Of a stretch of DNA of 64,000 bases, positions 56,332 to 64,000 are shown one piece after another; the first letter of the stretch is position 1; each line of letters starts with the position of its first letter. The notes under the pieces were generated by a model. The model worked only from the letters and a program-made list of their open reading frames with translations. It was not told the origin of the DNA and ran no database searches. The translations under genes and the position numbers were made by a program. The stretch comes from Caulobacter vibrioides OR37 (GTDB lineage Bacteria > Pseudomonadota > Alphaproteobacteria > Caulobacterales > Caulobacteraceae): the NCBI RefSeq assembly GCF_000372645.1, contig NZ_APMP01000018.1, forward strand, positions 1-64,000. Direction: 5' to 3'.

Positions 56332-59300
56332 TTAAGCCGCCCCGCCCCACCTTTCCCACAGCTTCTCCTCGGCCGCCTTGGCCGTCGCGACGGAGGCGTC
56401 CTTGACGTGGCCGAAGCCTCGGATCTGGCCGGGGATCTCGGCGATCTTGATCGCCAGCGGCAGGCTCTCGGCCGAGAGACCGGCCGACAGGCGGTCCAGC
56501 GTCGTCTCGTAGGACGCCATCAGGCCGCGCTCCATCTTGCGCTCCTCGGTATGGCCGAAGATATCCAGCGCGCCGCCGCGCAGGCCCTTCATCCTGGCCA
56601 GCATCGGGAAGGCCAGGTCCAGCATCCAGCCGCCGAAGGCGATCTTCCGGGGCTTGCCGTCGGCGCCCTTGGGGGCCAGCAGCGGCGGGGAGAGCCAGAC
56701 CTTGGCCTTGCCGCCCTTGAAGGTCCCGGCCAGCTCGGCCGCGAATCGTCCGTCCGTATAAAGACGGGCGACCTCGTACTCGTCCTTGTAGGCCATCAGC
56801 TTGTGGAGATTGGTCGCCGCCGCGCGGGTCAGCGGCAGGGCCGAGTCCGCGCCGGAGACAGCGACCTCGGCGGCGCGGACCTTGGCGATCTTGTCGGCGT
56901 AGCGCTGGGCGTAGGCGGCGTTCTGATAGGCGGTCAGCTCGCGAACGCGGTGGGCGATGAGGTCGTCCAGCGGCATGGTCTCGGGCGTGGCGACCTTGTC
57001 TTCCTTCACCGCCACCGAGGTCGGATCGTGGGCCACGCGACGACCCAGCTCGAAGGCGGCGAGATTGGCCTCGGCGTCGACGCCATTCAGCTTGATCGCC
57101 CGATAGAGGGCGCGGCTGGAGACCGGGATCACCCCGCGCTGCCAGGCGAAGCCGACCATGATCATGTTGGCGTAGATGGCGTCGCCGAACTGGCTCTCGG
57201 CCAGGTGCTGGGCCGGACAGGCGTCGAAGGTGTTGGTCGCGCCCTTGATACGCCGCGCCATGGCCCCGCTGTCGAAGCGGATGTCGCGGCTGGTGACGAA
57301 GTCGGCCGTGGGGGCGAAGTCGCTGTTGCCGAAGGCCCGCGTGCGGTCCTTGGCGTAGAGCGACAGGCCTTCCGGCGAGGCGGCCACCAGCAGATCACAA
57401 GCGATCAGCACGTCGGCGCTGGCGGCCGGCACGCGGCCGCCGACGATGGTCTCCTCGGTCTCGCCGATCTTGACGTGGCTGAACACCGAGCCGCCCTTTT
57501 GGGCCAGACCCGTCATGTCCACGACGCTGCCGGCGCGGCCGTCGATGTGGGCGGCCATGGCGAGGATCGAGGCCACGGTGGTGACGCCGGTGCCGCCGAC
57601 GCCCGTGAACAGGATCTTGCGCACCCCCGTCAGCGGCTCGAACACCGGCAACGGCGTCGACTCGGCGGTCAGGGGCGCGGGCGTCTTCTTGGACTGGGCG
57701 TTTTCGGCCCCCTCCAGCGTGATGAACGACGGACAGAAGCCCTCGACACAGGAATAGTCCTGATTGCAGCTGGACTGGTTGATCTTGCGCTTGCGGCCAA
57801 ATTCGGTCGCCAGCGGCTCGACCGAGACGCAGTTGGACTTCACCGAGCAGTCGCCGCAGCCCTCGCAGACCAGCGGGTTGATGAAGACGCGCTGGGTCGC
57901 CTTGGGCATCGAGCCCCGCTTGCGACGGCGGCGCTTCTCGGTGGCGCAGGTCTGATCATAGAGCAGCACCGTGGTCCCGGGCGTCTCGCGCAGCATCTCC
58001 TGCACGCGCATCAGGTCCGAGCGCGGGAAGATCTCGACGCCGGGGGCGAGGTCCGTGACGCCTTCGTAGCGCTTGAGGTCATCGACCACGATGACGGTCT
58101 TGGCCACGCCCTCGGCCGCCAGCTGGCGGGTGATCTGGGCGGGGGTGAAGCCGCTCTCGGCCCGCTGACCGCCGGTCATGGCCACGGCGTCGTTATAGAG
58201 CAGCTTGTAGGTGATGTTGGTCTTGGCCGCGACCGCGCCCCGGATCGCCAGCGAGCCAGAGTGATTGTAGGTGCCGTCGCCCAGGTTCTGGAAGACGTGC
58301 TTTTCCGAGGTGAACGGCGAGGCGCCCACCCAGGTCAGGCCCTCGCCGCCCATGTGGGTGTTGAGGTCGGTCATCGGGTCGTTGAACCCGGCCATGTAGT
58401 GGCAGCCGATGCCGGCCAGGGCGCGCGAGCCCTCGGGCAGCTTGGTCGAGGTGTTGTGCGGGCAGCCCGAGCAGAAGAACGGCTTGCGGGCCTGGTCGGC
58501 CGCCAGGCTGACGGCGGCGACGCCGGCGGCGCTGACCCGGTTCAGATAGGCCTGGGCCCGTTCCATGTGCGGACCGTCCGGCAGGCGGTCATAGATGGCC
58601 AGGGCGATTTCGGCGACCGACAGGGCGCCTAGCTCCGACAGCAGCGGCCCGCCCTTCTCGTCGGTCTTGCCGATGATGCGGGGACGCGCCTGGGCGGGCA
58701 GGTCGTAGAGCGCCGCGCGCGCCTGGGGCTCGATCAGGGCGCGCTTGTGCTCGATGACCATCAGGGTCTCGAGGCCGGCGGCGAAGGCGCGCAGGCCGAC
58801 GGGCTCGAGCGGCCAGGGCATCCCGACCTTGTAGATCGAGACGCCCAGGTCGGCGGCTTCCTGCAGGGTCATGCCCATGGCCGTGAAGGCCTCCAGCACG
58901 TCCTTATAGGCCTGGCCTTGGCAGACGATGCCGAGACGCGCCTTGCCCACCCGCACGTGCGAGGCGCCCAGCACCACGCGGTCGATCCCGTTGGCGCGGG
59001 CGAAGGCCAGGGCGGCGGGCAGCTTGTGCAGCCGCATCCGCCGCTCCTTCTCCATCGGCTGGTCCTTCAGTCGGATGCCGAGACCGCCGGGCGGAAACGG
59101 GAAGTCGGGGATAATGAGCTTGTGGCGGTCCAGCGAGACGTCGATGGTCACGCCCGAGTCCATGGTGTCGGCCAGGGCGATCATGCCCGTCCACAGGCCC
59201 GAGAAGCGCGACAGCGAAATCCCGAGGATCCCATAGTCCAGCACCTCCTGCACGTCGGCCGGCGACAGCACCGGCATCTCGAAGTCCTGGAAGGCGAACT

Positions 59301-59778
59301 CCGACTGCGACGGCAGGGTCGAGCTCTTGCAGCCGTGGTCGTCGCCGGCCACCGCCAGCACCCCACCGGTCGGGAAGGTCCCGGCGAAGTTGGCGTGCTT
59401 GAAGACGTCGCCGGTGCGGTCGACGCCGGGCGCTTTGCCGTACCACATGCCGAACACGCCGTCGTAGAGGGCGCCGGGGAACAGATTCGCCTGTTGGCTG
59501 CCCCAGACGGCGGTGGCCGCCAGGTCCTCGTTGAGGCCTTCCTGGAAGACCACGTCGTGGGCGGTCAGCAATTTCTTGATGCGCGCGGCCTGCTGGTCCA
59601 GCCCGCCCAGCGGCGAGCCGCGATAGCCGGAAAGATAGCCCCCGGTGTTCAGCCCGGCCAGGCGATCGAGGCGCTTGCGGTCCAACAGGACCCGCAGCAG
59701 CGCCTGCACGCCAGTGATGAAAGCCCGACCATCTTCGAGCACATATTTGTCGTCGAGCGTGACTTCCGAGTGCCGCAT
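56332..59778 (-). CDS. Indolepyruvate ferredoxin oxidoreductase (fused alpha-beta-gamma)
   Basis: A 1148-residue single-chain enzyme of the 2-oxoacid:ferredoxin oxidoreductase superfamily, oxidatively decarboxylating aryl- or branched-chain 2-oxoacids. Domains in order are an N-terminal pyrimidine-binding part (about 15-400); a TPP-binding part with GIGCHYMAG and GDGTYNHSGSLAIRG (about 450-610); a ferredoxin-like segment with CEGCGDCSVKSNC and CNQDYSC...CPSF cysteines (about 660-720); and the gamma domain starting ILFTGVGGTGVTTVASIL (about 760-950). The length is typical of the fused bacterial form. It is divergent from an Lrp gene, which likely regulates it in response to amino acids. Confidence 0.93.
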   Translation of the reverse strand: MRHSEVTLDDKYVLEDGRAFITGVQALLRVLLDRKRLDRLAGLNTGGYLSGYRGSPLGGLDQQAARIKKLLTAHDVVFQEGLNEDLAATAVWGSQQANLFPGALYDGVFGMWYGKAPGVDRTGDVFKHANFAGTFPTGGVLAVAGDDHGCKSSTLPSQSEFAFQDFEMPVLSPADVQEVLDYGILGISLSRFSGLWTGMIALADTMDSGVTIDVSLDRHKLIIPDFPFPPGGLGIRLKDQPMEKERRMRLHKLPAALAFARANGIDRVVLGASHVRVGKARLGIVCQGQAYKDVLEAFTAMGMTLQEAADLGVSIYKVGMPWPLEPVGLRAFAAGLETLMVIEHKRALIEPQARAALYDLPAQARPRIIGKTDEKGGPLLSELGALSVAEIALAIYDRLPDGPHMERAQAYLNRVSAAGVAAVSLAADQARKPFFCSGCPHNTSTKLPEGSRALAGIGCHYMAGFNDPMTDLNTHMGGEGLTWVGASPFTSEKHVFQNLGDGTYNHSGSLAIRGAVAAKTNITYKLLYNDAVAMTGGQRAESGFTPAQITRQLAAEGVAKTVIVVDDLKRYEGVTDLAPGVEIFPRSDLMRVQEMLRETPGTTVLLYDQTCATEKRRRRKRGSMPKATQRVFINPLVCEGCGDCSVKSNCVSVEPLATEFGRKRKINQSSCNQDYSCVEGFCPSFITLEGAENAQSKKTPAPLTAESTPLPVFEPLTGVRKILFTGVGGTGVTTVASILAMAAHIDGRAGSVVDMTGLAQKGGSVFSHVKIGETEETIVGGRVPAASADVLIACDLLVAASPEGLSLYAKDRTRAFGNSDFAPTADFVTSRDIRFDSGAMARRIKGATNTFDACPAQHLAESQFGDAIYANMIMVGFAWQRGVIPVSSRALYRAIKLNGVDAEANLAAFELGRRVAHDPTSVAVKEDKVATPETMPLDDLIAHRVRELTAYQNAAYAQRYADKIAKVRAAEVAVSGADSALPLTRAAATNLHKLMAYKDEYEVARLYTDGRFAAELAGTFKGGKAKVWLSPPLLAPKGADGKPRKIAFGGWMLDLAFPMLARMKGLRGGALDIFGHTEERKMERGLMASYETTLDRLSAGLSAESLPLAIKIAEIPGQIRGFGHVKDASVATAKAAEEKLWERWGGAA

Positions 59779-59873
59779 GGCAATTTTTTTCCTCCCGGGG
59801 CTTCCCGGCCTTGAAGCAATATCTTATAGAAGCACGGAAATTGTTTGCCCAAGGCGTGCCCGAGTCATGGCCG

Positions 59874-59885
59874 TTTTGCGCAAAA
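59874..59885. promoter_or_regulatory. Palindrome TTTTGCGCAAAA, candidate Lrp operator
   Basis: A perfect 12-bp palindrome in the divergent gap, 36 bp before the Lrp start. TTGCGCAA-type sites with A/T flanks are typical of Lrp/AsnC binding. The site overlaps a possible but disfavoured upstream start region of the Lrp gene. Confidence 0.55.
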
Positions 59886-59920
59886 ATGGAGCGTCAACGC
59901 CCTCTGGGGGGAGGAATTTC

Positions 59921-60418
59921 TTGTCCGAACAACTCGACGCCGTGGATGCCAAGATCCTCGATCTGATCCAGCACGACGCCGGACTGTCCGTCGCCGAGAT
60001 CGCCGAACGCGTGGGCCTGTCGTCCAGCCCCTGCTGGCGCCGGATCAAGCGCCTGGAGGACGCGGGCGTCATCCAGCGTCGCGTCACGATCCTGGACCGC
60101 GAGAAGCTGGGCCTGGGCTTCGAGGTCTATTGCACCGTCAAGCTGTCCCTTCCGACCAAGGAAAATCTGGACACGTTCGAACAGGCGGTCGCCAAGTGGG
60201 CCGAGGTCGTGCAGTGCGCCACCGTGACCGGCGCGGCCGACTACGAGATGCGGATCGTCACCCGCGACATGCGCGCCTTCGACGAATTCCTGCGCGACAA
60301 GCTGCTGTCGCTGGGCCTGGTCAGCAATATCGAGAGCCGCATCGTGATCCGCGGCGTCAAGAACTCGACGGCCGTGCCGCTGGGCCTGATCAGCCCGTAT
60401 GTGAGCCCGCTGGGGTAA
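59921..60418 (+). CDS. Lrp/AsnC-family regulator
   Basis: A 165-residue regulator. The HTH (LDAVDAKILDLIQHDAGLSVAEIAERVGLSSSPCWRRIKRLEDAGVIQRRVTILD) is followed by the AsnC domain (EVYCTVKLSLPTKENLDTFEQAV, CATVTGAADYEMRIVTRDMRAFDEFL, SRIVIRGVKNSTAVPL). TTG 59921 is chosen as start because a strong GGGGGGAGG lies 7 bp upstream. An ATG at 59867 would add a non-conserved 18-residue extension. It is divergent from the indolepyruvate oxidoreductase gene, as with BkdR-type regulators. Confidence 0.88.
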   Translation: MSEQLDAVDAKILDLIQHDAGLSVAEIAERVGLSSSPCWRRIKRLEDAGVIQRRVTILDREKLGLGFEVYCTVKLSLPTKENLDTFEQAVAKWAEVVQCATVTGAADYEMRIVTRDMRAFDEFLRDKLLSLGLVSNIESRIVIRGVKNSTAVPLGLISPYVSPLG

Positions 60419-60836
60419 GAGCTTTTTCGAACCCCGTTGGATCCCGCAGCTTCAGCGTGATCCTCTCGGCGTCTAGGCCCTTGCGATAGGTGATGACGAC
60501 GGCGTCGCCGAATAGGCCGGGTTCGCGCTCTACTCGAATGATGTCGCGCCGCTGGATATCGTGATCCAGTCCCCAGACCTGGGGCAGGAACGCGAGATTG
60601 AACGGGAAGATAGGGGTTATCCTCAAGCGTCCATCGTGAATAAAGACCAACAGGCAATTGCGCGCACCTCCAAGGGCCCGCAGACCACCAGCGTGGCCCG
60701 AGACGCCGCGCTCAGCGAACGGCGCTTCACGTGGCGCTTGAGGAAAGATCGGCAGCCCCTTCCGCCTAGCGTAGAGAATGGAGGCCGCGACCCAACCGGC
60801 GAGCCAGATGAAGACGAAGACCCAATAAGCGGGCAT
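60390..60836 (-). CDS. Hypothetical membrane protein
   Basis: A 148-residue protein starting MPAYWVFVFIWLAGWVAASILYARRKG, that is one N-terminal anchor (about residues 3-20) followed by a soluble domain with CLLVFIHDGRLRITPIFPFNLAFL and ITLKLRDPTGFEKAL. The soluble part has the alternating strand pattern of a PH-like domain. It overlaps the end of the Lrp gene by 29 bp (convergent). GTG 60875 could extend the N-terminus. No family is recognised with certainty. Confidence 0.6.
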   Translation of the reverse strand: MPAYWVFVFIWLAGWVAASILYARRKGLPIFPQAPREAPFAERGVSGHAGGLRALGGARNCLLVFIHDGRLRITPIFPFNLAFLPQVWGLDHDIQRRDIIRVEREPGLFGDAVVITYRKGLDAERITLKLRDPTGFEKALTPAGSHTG

Positions 60837-60931
60837 GTCCGTAAAATCCGAGCCGCGCTCCACGGGCCACCCCACTCACAACAACCAGAAATCCAGGTCC
60901 TATAGCCCCTAGCCAAGCGCAAGCGTTCGTC

Positions 60932-61375
60932 TTAGGGCCGCCGCGCGCGCTGCTTGGGCGAGATCGACTTGATCACCAAAGGCCCCTCGCCCTCCGGCGC
61001 GGGGCTTTGCCGTTCCAGCGCCTGGTCGAGCAGGGCGACGATCTCGGGCCGCTCCAGATCCTCGACGGAGTTCAGCACCACGTGACGCACGCGGGCGCCC
61101 TGGCCTTTCAGCACGCCGGCCGGATCGTCCAGGCCGCTCCCGTACAGAAAGAACAGCGTCACCCAGCGCGGATAGAAGGCGATCGAGACGAACGCGTCCT
61201 TGGCCCGATCGCCATGGGCGAAGCCGACGGCCAGGGCGTTGTAGTTGTCATAGACCAGCCGGTGGGCGCCGGGCATCCTCTGGCGCAGGCGGGCGATGGC
61301 GGCCAGGCCGCGTTCGGCGATCTCGGGCGCGTAGCGGGCGGCGAAGGCGGCCAGCTGGTCGTCGGGCGTCTCCAT
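60932..61375 (-). CDS. DUF1801 domain-containing protein
   Basis: A 147-residue protein starting METPDDQLAAFAARYAPEIAERGL. The DUF1801 pattern is visible: IARLRQRMPGAHRLVYDNYNALAVGFAHGDRAKDAFVSIAFYPRWVTLFFLYGSGLDDPAGVLKG. The family is of unknown function and some members are annotated iron-chaperone-like. A GGGGGAGA Shine-Dalgarno precedes ATG 61375. It is divergent from the pirin gene. Confidence 0.8.
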   Translation of the reverse strand: METPDDQLAAFAARYAPEIAERGLAAIARLRQRMPGAHRLVYDNYNALAVGFAHGDRAKDAFVSIAFYPRWVTLFFLYGSGLDDPAGVLKGQGARVRHVVLNSVEDLERPEIVALLDQALERQSPAPEGEGPLVIKSISPKQRARRP

Positions 61376-61482
61376 GGTCTCCCCCTTCCTCGACGCCGCA
61401 GCAGACGCTTTTCGACCGTTTTCGACAAGCATCCCGGACGAGTCCCCGCTAAGCTCCGCGCGCGCCACCGCCCGGAGCTCCC

Positions 61483-62379
61483 ATGATCGACCTCGTCTTC
61501 GACGCCCGCCGCCACAACCTCGGCAATTTCGAGGTCGGCCGGGTGTTGCCGTTCCACGCCCGCCGGATGGTCGGCCCCTTCACCTTCCTCGATCACATGG
61601 GCCCGGCCGCCTTCGATCCGGGCTTCGCCAAGAGCGCCGACGTGCGCCCGCACCCGCACATCGGCCTGTCGACCCTGACCTATCTGTTCCAGGGCGAGAT
61701 CACGCACCGCGACAGCGTCGGCTCTCTGGCGGTGATCAAGCCCAGCGAGGTCAATTGGATGACCGCCGGCTCGGGCATCACCCACTCCGAACGCTTCGAG
61801 GGCCTGCGCGAGCACGGCGGCCGCATGGACGGGATGCAGGCCTGGATCGCCCTGCCCCAGGAATATGAGGAGATCGCCCCCAGCTTCACGCACCACGAGG
61901 GCCCGACCGACCTCCCCTACTACGAGGGCGGCGGCATGAAGGCCCGACTGATCGCCGGCGAGGCGTTCGGCGCCAAGGCCAATGTGCCGGTCTTTTCGCC
62001 GCTGTTCTATGTGCACTGGGAGCTGGAGGCCGGCGCCACGGCCGCCCTGCCGGCCGAATATTCCGAGCGCGCCGCCTATGTCGCCTCGGGCCGCGTCGAG
62101 GTCGATCACCGCGCGCTCAACGCCACCCAGATGGCCGTGTTCGCGCCCGGCGAGACGGTGGTTTTCAAGGCCCTGGAGCCCTCGACCGTCATGCTGCTGG
62201 GCGGCGAGCCGATCGGCCCGCGCTTCATCGAATGGAACTTCGTCTCCTCGTCCAAGGACCGCATCGAGCAGGCCAAGGCCGACTGGAAGGCCGGCCGCAT
62301 GAAGCTGCCCGACCTGGACCACGACGAGTTCATCCCGCTTCCCGAAGGCCCGCCGCCGCCGGCGCCGCCGATGTCGTAA
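61483..62379 (+). CDS. Pirin family protein
   Basis: A 298-residue bicupin. Metal ligands H57, H59, H101 and E103 (RPHPHIGLSTLTYLF and GSGITHSERFEG) match pirins and are intact. The family has quercetinase-type or regulatory roles. The C-terminal cupin includes LFYVHWELEAGATAALP and VASGRVEVDHR. A Pro-rich tail ends PPPPAPPMS. Function here is unknown. Neighbours do not help. Confidence 0.9.
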   Translation: MIDLVFDARRHNLGNFEVGRVLPFHARRMVGPFTFLDHMGPAAFDPGFAKSADVRPHPHIGLSTLTYLFQGEITHRDSVGSLAVIKPSEVNWMTAGSGITHSERFEGLREHGGRMDGMQAWIALPQEYEEIAPSFTHHEGPTDLPYYEGGGMKARLIAGEAFGAKANVPVFSPLFYVHWELEAGATAALPAEYSERAAYVASGRVEVDHRALNATQMAVFAPGETVVFKALEPSTVMLLGGEPIGPRFIEWNFVSSSKDRIEQAKADWKAGRMKLPDLDHDEFIPLPEGPPPPAPPMS

Positions 62380-62381
62380 AG

Positions 62382-63461
62382 CTATTTGTATCGCCGCCGC
62401 TCGCGCGCGCCATGGCGTGCATAATGGGCGCGCGGCTCAACGCCGGCCGCGGCCACGTCGGGGTTCAGGACGAGATACAGCGCCGGATCGAAGTCCTTAG
62501 GGGGGCCAAAGCTGAAGGGGGATCGCCAGCGGTCCAGACGCAGGCGGCGCATCACCTTCCTGGCGAGGGCGTTTGAGCCGCCGCGCGCAACCTTGGCGAT
62601 CGGCCGATCGACATAGATGTTGGGCGCGACGGCGCCGGTCGCCACATCGATGATGGTCCGCAGGTCGAGATTGCCGGCCAGCGGGTCCGAGAAGGCCGGC
62701 GTGTAGTAGGCGCAGTTCTCGAAGTAATAGTGGGTCACCTGCGACCAACGTGTCCGCTCGGGATCGTTCTGGCGGCTGCCGCCATGCAGCAGATTGGCCG
62801 CCCAGATCAGTGCCTGGCCCTTTTTGGGGCGGAAGTATTCGGGTCGCGTCCCGGTGGCTTCGATCAGCGCGCGCCAGGCGGCTTCATAGGGCGGCTGGGC
62901 GAAATCGACCGTGTTCGCCCCGGCCACCCGGCCGATCGCGTCGTTGTAGAGGATCGGCCACCGGTGCGAGCCCGGATAGTACACAAGCGGGCCGGCGTCT
63001 TCGTGGATGTCCTCCAGGGCCAGCCAGACGCCACACATGAAACGCTCCGGCACGCTGGAAAAATGGACCGAGTCCGAATGGACGTGCTGCTGGGTGCCGA
63101 CCGGAAAGTTCAGGGTCTGGAACGGAAAAGCCCGGCGTCCATACAGCTTGGACAGCAGGTCCAGCACTGTCTGGTTGGCGGCGATGGCGCGCACATCCTC
63201 GTTCGTGCGCCAAGCGTCCTGCACCCTGAGGCCGTCATTGGCCGCCCAGCCCGCCGCGCGCCAGCCGGCGAAGTCGTAGCGGGGCGTCAGATCGGCCTTG
63301 ATCCGTTCGATGCGGGCGTCGAGGTCGTCGTCCGGAAAATCCATGACCGCGAAACCCTGGTCATGAACCTGTAGGGCGATGGCGCGCTCACGGTCAGTGA
63401 GGTCCATCTGGCCCAGCGACGCCTGGAGCAGCATGGACTCAACAAGCGGAACGCCGGGCAT
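62382..63461 (-). CDS. Phytanoyl-CoA dioxygenase family protein with C-terminal NPDV motif
   Basis: A 359-residue Fe(II)/2-oxoglutarate-type oxygenase. The iron motif HxD is seen in QQHVHSDSVHF, the distal His in WAANLLHGGSRQNDPERTRWS with its Arg, and DAGPLVYYPGSHRWP in between. The last 40 residues (FDPALYLVLNPDVAAAGVEPRAHYARHGARERRRYK) match the NPDV motif found at the ends of many glycosyltransferases and surface proteins. Start uncertain: ATG 63461 is used; TTG 63482 has a better AAGGGGG upstream. It is convergent with pirin (2 bp gap). Confidence 0.82.
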   Translation of the reverse strand: MPGVPLVESMLLQASLGQMDLTDRERAIALQVHDQGFAVMDFPDDDLDARIERIKADLTPRYDFAGWRAAGWAANDGLRVQDAWRTNEDVRAIAANQTVLDLLSKLYGRRAFPFQTLNFPVGTQQHVHSDSVHFSSVPERFMCGVWLALEDIHEDAGPLVYYPGSHRWPILYNDAIGRVAGANTVDFAQPPYEAAWRALIEATGTRPEYFRPKKGQALIWAANLLHGGSRQNDPERTRWSQVTHYYFENCAYYTPAFSDPLAGNLDLRTIIDVATGAVAPNIYVDRPIAKVARGGSNALARKVMRRLRLDRWRSPFSFGPPKDFDPALYLVLNPDVAAAGVEPRAHYARHGARERRRYK

Positions 63462-63606
63462 CAACGCCTGGGAAATAGTCAACCGCAAGCCCCCCCTTAC
63501 TACACAACTCAACTTAACCGACCATTGACCACGTCGCTAGCGGATTTCGGCGACAAAATCTGCGCGATGGTTGATCGTCGCCGCCTCACCGGCCCATAAC
63601 TCCCCC

Positions 63607-64000
63607 ATGACCGACACCGCTTTCGCCACCTTCGTTCGCGGCCTGCCCAAGGCCGAGCTGCACATGCACATCGAGGGCAGCCTCGAGCCGGAACTCATGT
63701 TCGCGCTGGCCCAGCGCAACGGGATCACCCTGCCCTTCAAGTCGGTCGACGAGATCCGGGCGGCCTATCAGTTCTCGAACCTGCAGGACTTCCTGGACAT
63801 CTATTACCAGGGCGCGGGGGTGCTCCGGACCGCCGAGGACTTCAAGGAGCTGGCCCTGGCCTATTTCAAGCGCCTGGCGGCCGACGGCGGGACCCACGCC
63901 GAGATCTTCTTCGATCCCCAGACCCACACCGATCGCGGCATCGCCTTCGGCGTCGTCATGGAAGGCCTGCTGGCCGGCATGGACGAGGCCGAGAAGACGC
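63607..64000 (+). CDS. Adenosine deaminase family protein (5' part, truncated by window edge)
   Basis: The frame is open to the end of the window, giving at least 131 residues. It begins MTDTAFATFVRGLPKAELHMHIEGSLEPE. H19 and H21 are the first two zinc ligands of the adenosine/adenine deaminase family, and HIEGSLEPELMFALAQRNG is a family hallmark. YQGAGVLRTAEDFKEL and TYAEIFF-like THAEIFFDPQTH continue the pattern. It would deaminate adenosine or adenine; which cannot be told from the N-terminus. The remaining catalytic residues lie beyond the window. Confidence 0.9.
   Translation, partial: MTDTAFATFVRGLPKAELHMHIEGSLEPELMFALAQRNGITLPFKSVDEIRAAYQFSNLQDFLDIYYQGAGVLRTAEDFKELALAYFKRLAADGGTHAEIFFDPQTHTDRGIAFGVVMEGLLAGMDEAEKT

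Noticed and set aside
1..64000. CRISPR array, prophage or insertion sequence
   Set aside because: No regularly spaced short direct repeats, no transposase, integrase or phage structural proteins were found in any frame. The abundant repeats are intergenic palindromes.

Overview
The window looks like chromosomal DNA of a Caulobacter-type alphaproteobacterium. It is GC-rich and densely coded, with two TonB-dependent receptors, a TPR-sulfotransferase, MocR/GntR/Lrp/TetR regulators, receiver and PilZ proteins, and many short paired palindromic repeats between genes. No phage, insertion sequence or CRISPR array is visible. I identify about 58 protein genes, one tRNA, and a set of operators read directly as inverted repeats. 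The genus assignment is inference from gene content.

Layout. 0.1-4.8 kb: DUF72 protein, dipeptide epimerase, DUF983 protein and a MocR regulator with a perfect operator. 4.9-8.6 kb: a flavoprotein, Rieske oxygenase and TetR cluster with a 14-bp palindrome in front. 9-17.4 kb: an esterase-like hydrolase, then a peptide-use set (TonB receptor, amino-acid permease, exported prolidase-type amidohydrolase) and a TPR-sulfotransferase. 17.4-34 kb: a polyamine catabolism and uptake locus with two gamma-glutamylpolyamine synthetase-like enzymes, a PuuB-like oxidase, a SpuC-like and a second class III aminotransferase, the PotDHIA transporter, an aldehyde dehydrogenase, a GntR regulator and a divergent aminotransferase. 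A ParE/RelE toxin-antitoxin pair lies inside it. 34-40 kb: MarR-GNAT fusion, small secreted protein, chorismate synthase, single-domain response regulator, lipoprotein and the queuosine genes queD-queE-queC. 40.5-48.4 kb: a second TonB receptor, a degenerate hybrid kinase, a quorum-sensing pair (LuxR, LuxI-type synthase) around a DUF962/Mpo1-like gene, an XRE regulator and a PilZ protein. 48.4-64 kb: methionine gamma-lyase with its Lrp, tRNA-Met, a glycosyltransferase, a tricorn-like S41 protease, an LhgO-like oxidase, a fused indolepyruvate ferredoxin oxidoreductase with its Lrp, DUF1801, pirin and phytanoyl-CoA-dioxygenase proteins, and the start of an adenosine deaminase.

How the parts work together. 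The polyamine locus imports putrescine or spermidine through PotDHIA and degrades it by glutamylation-oxidation or transamination, ending at an aldehyde dehydrogenase. Two palindromes with a shared TG(T/C)GATCACA core sit before the operon and before the divergent aminotransferase, so the GntR protein probably controls both. The LuxR/LuxI pair has an 18-bp lux-box-like inverted repeat between luxI and the divergent DUF962 gene.

The most distinctive non-coding content is at least six families of paired palindromic repeats. They occupy every junction of the Pot transporter operon, and several supply the Shine-Dalgarno sequence or even the start codon of the next gene. The best candidates for new biology are the quorum-sensing locus, these repeat-borne translation signals, a QueD with its catalytic Cys replaced by Tyr, and the TetR-controlled flavoprotein-Rieske pair.
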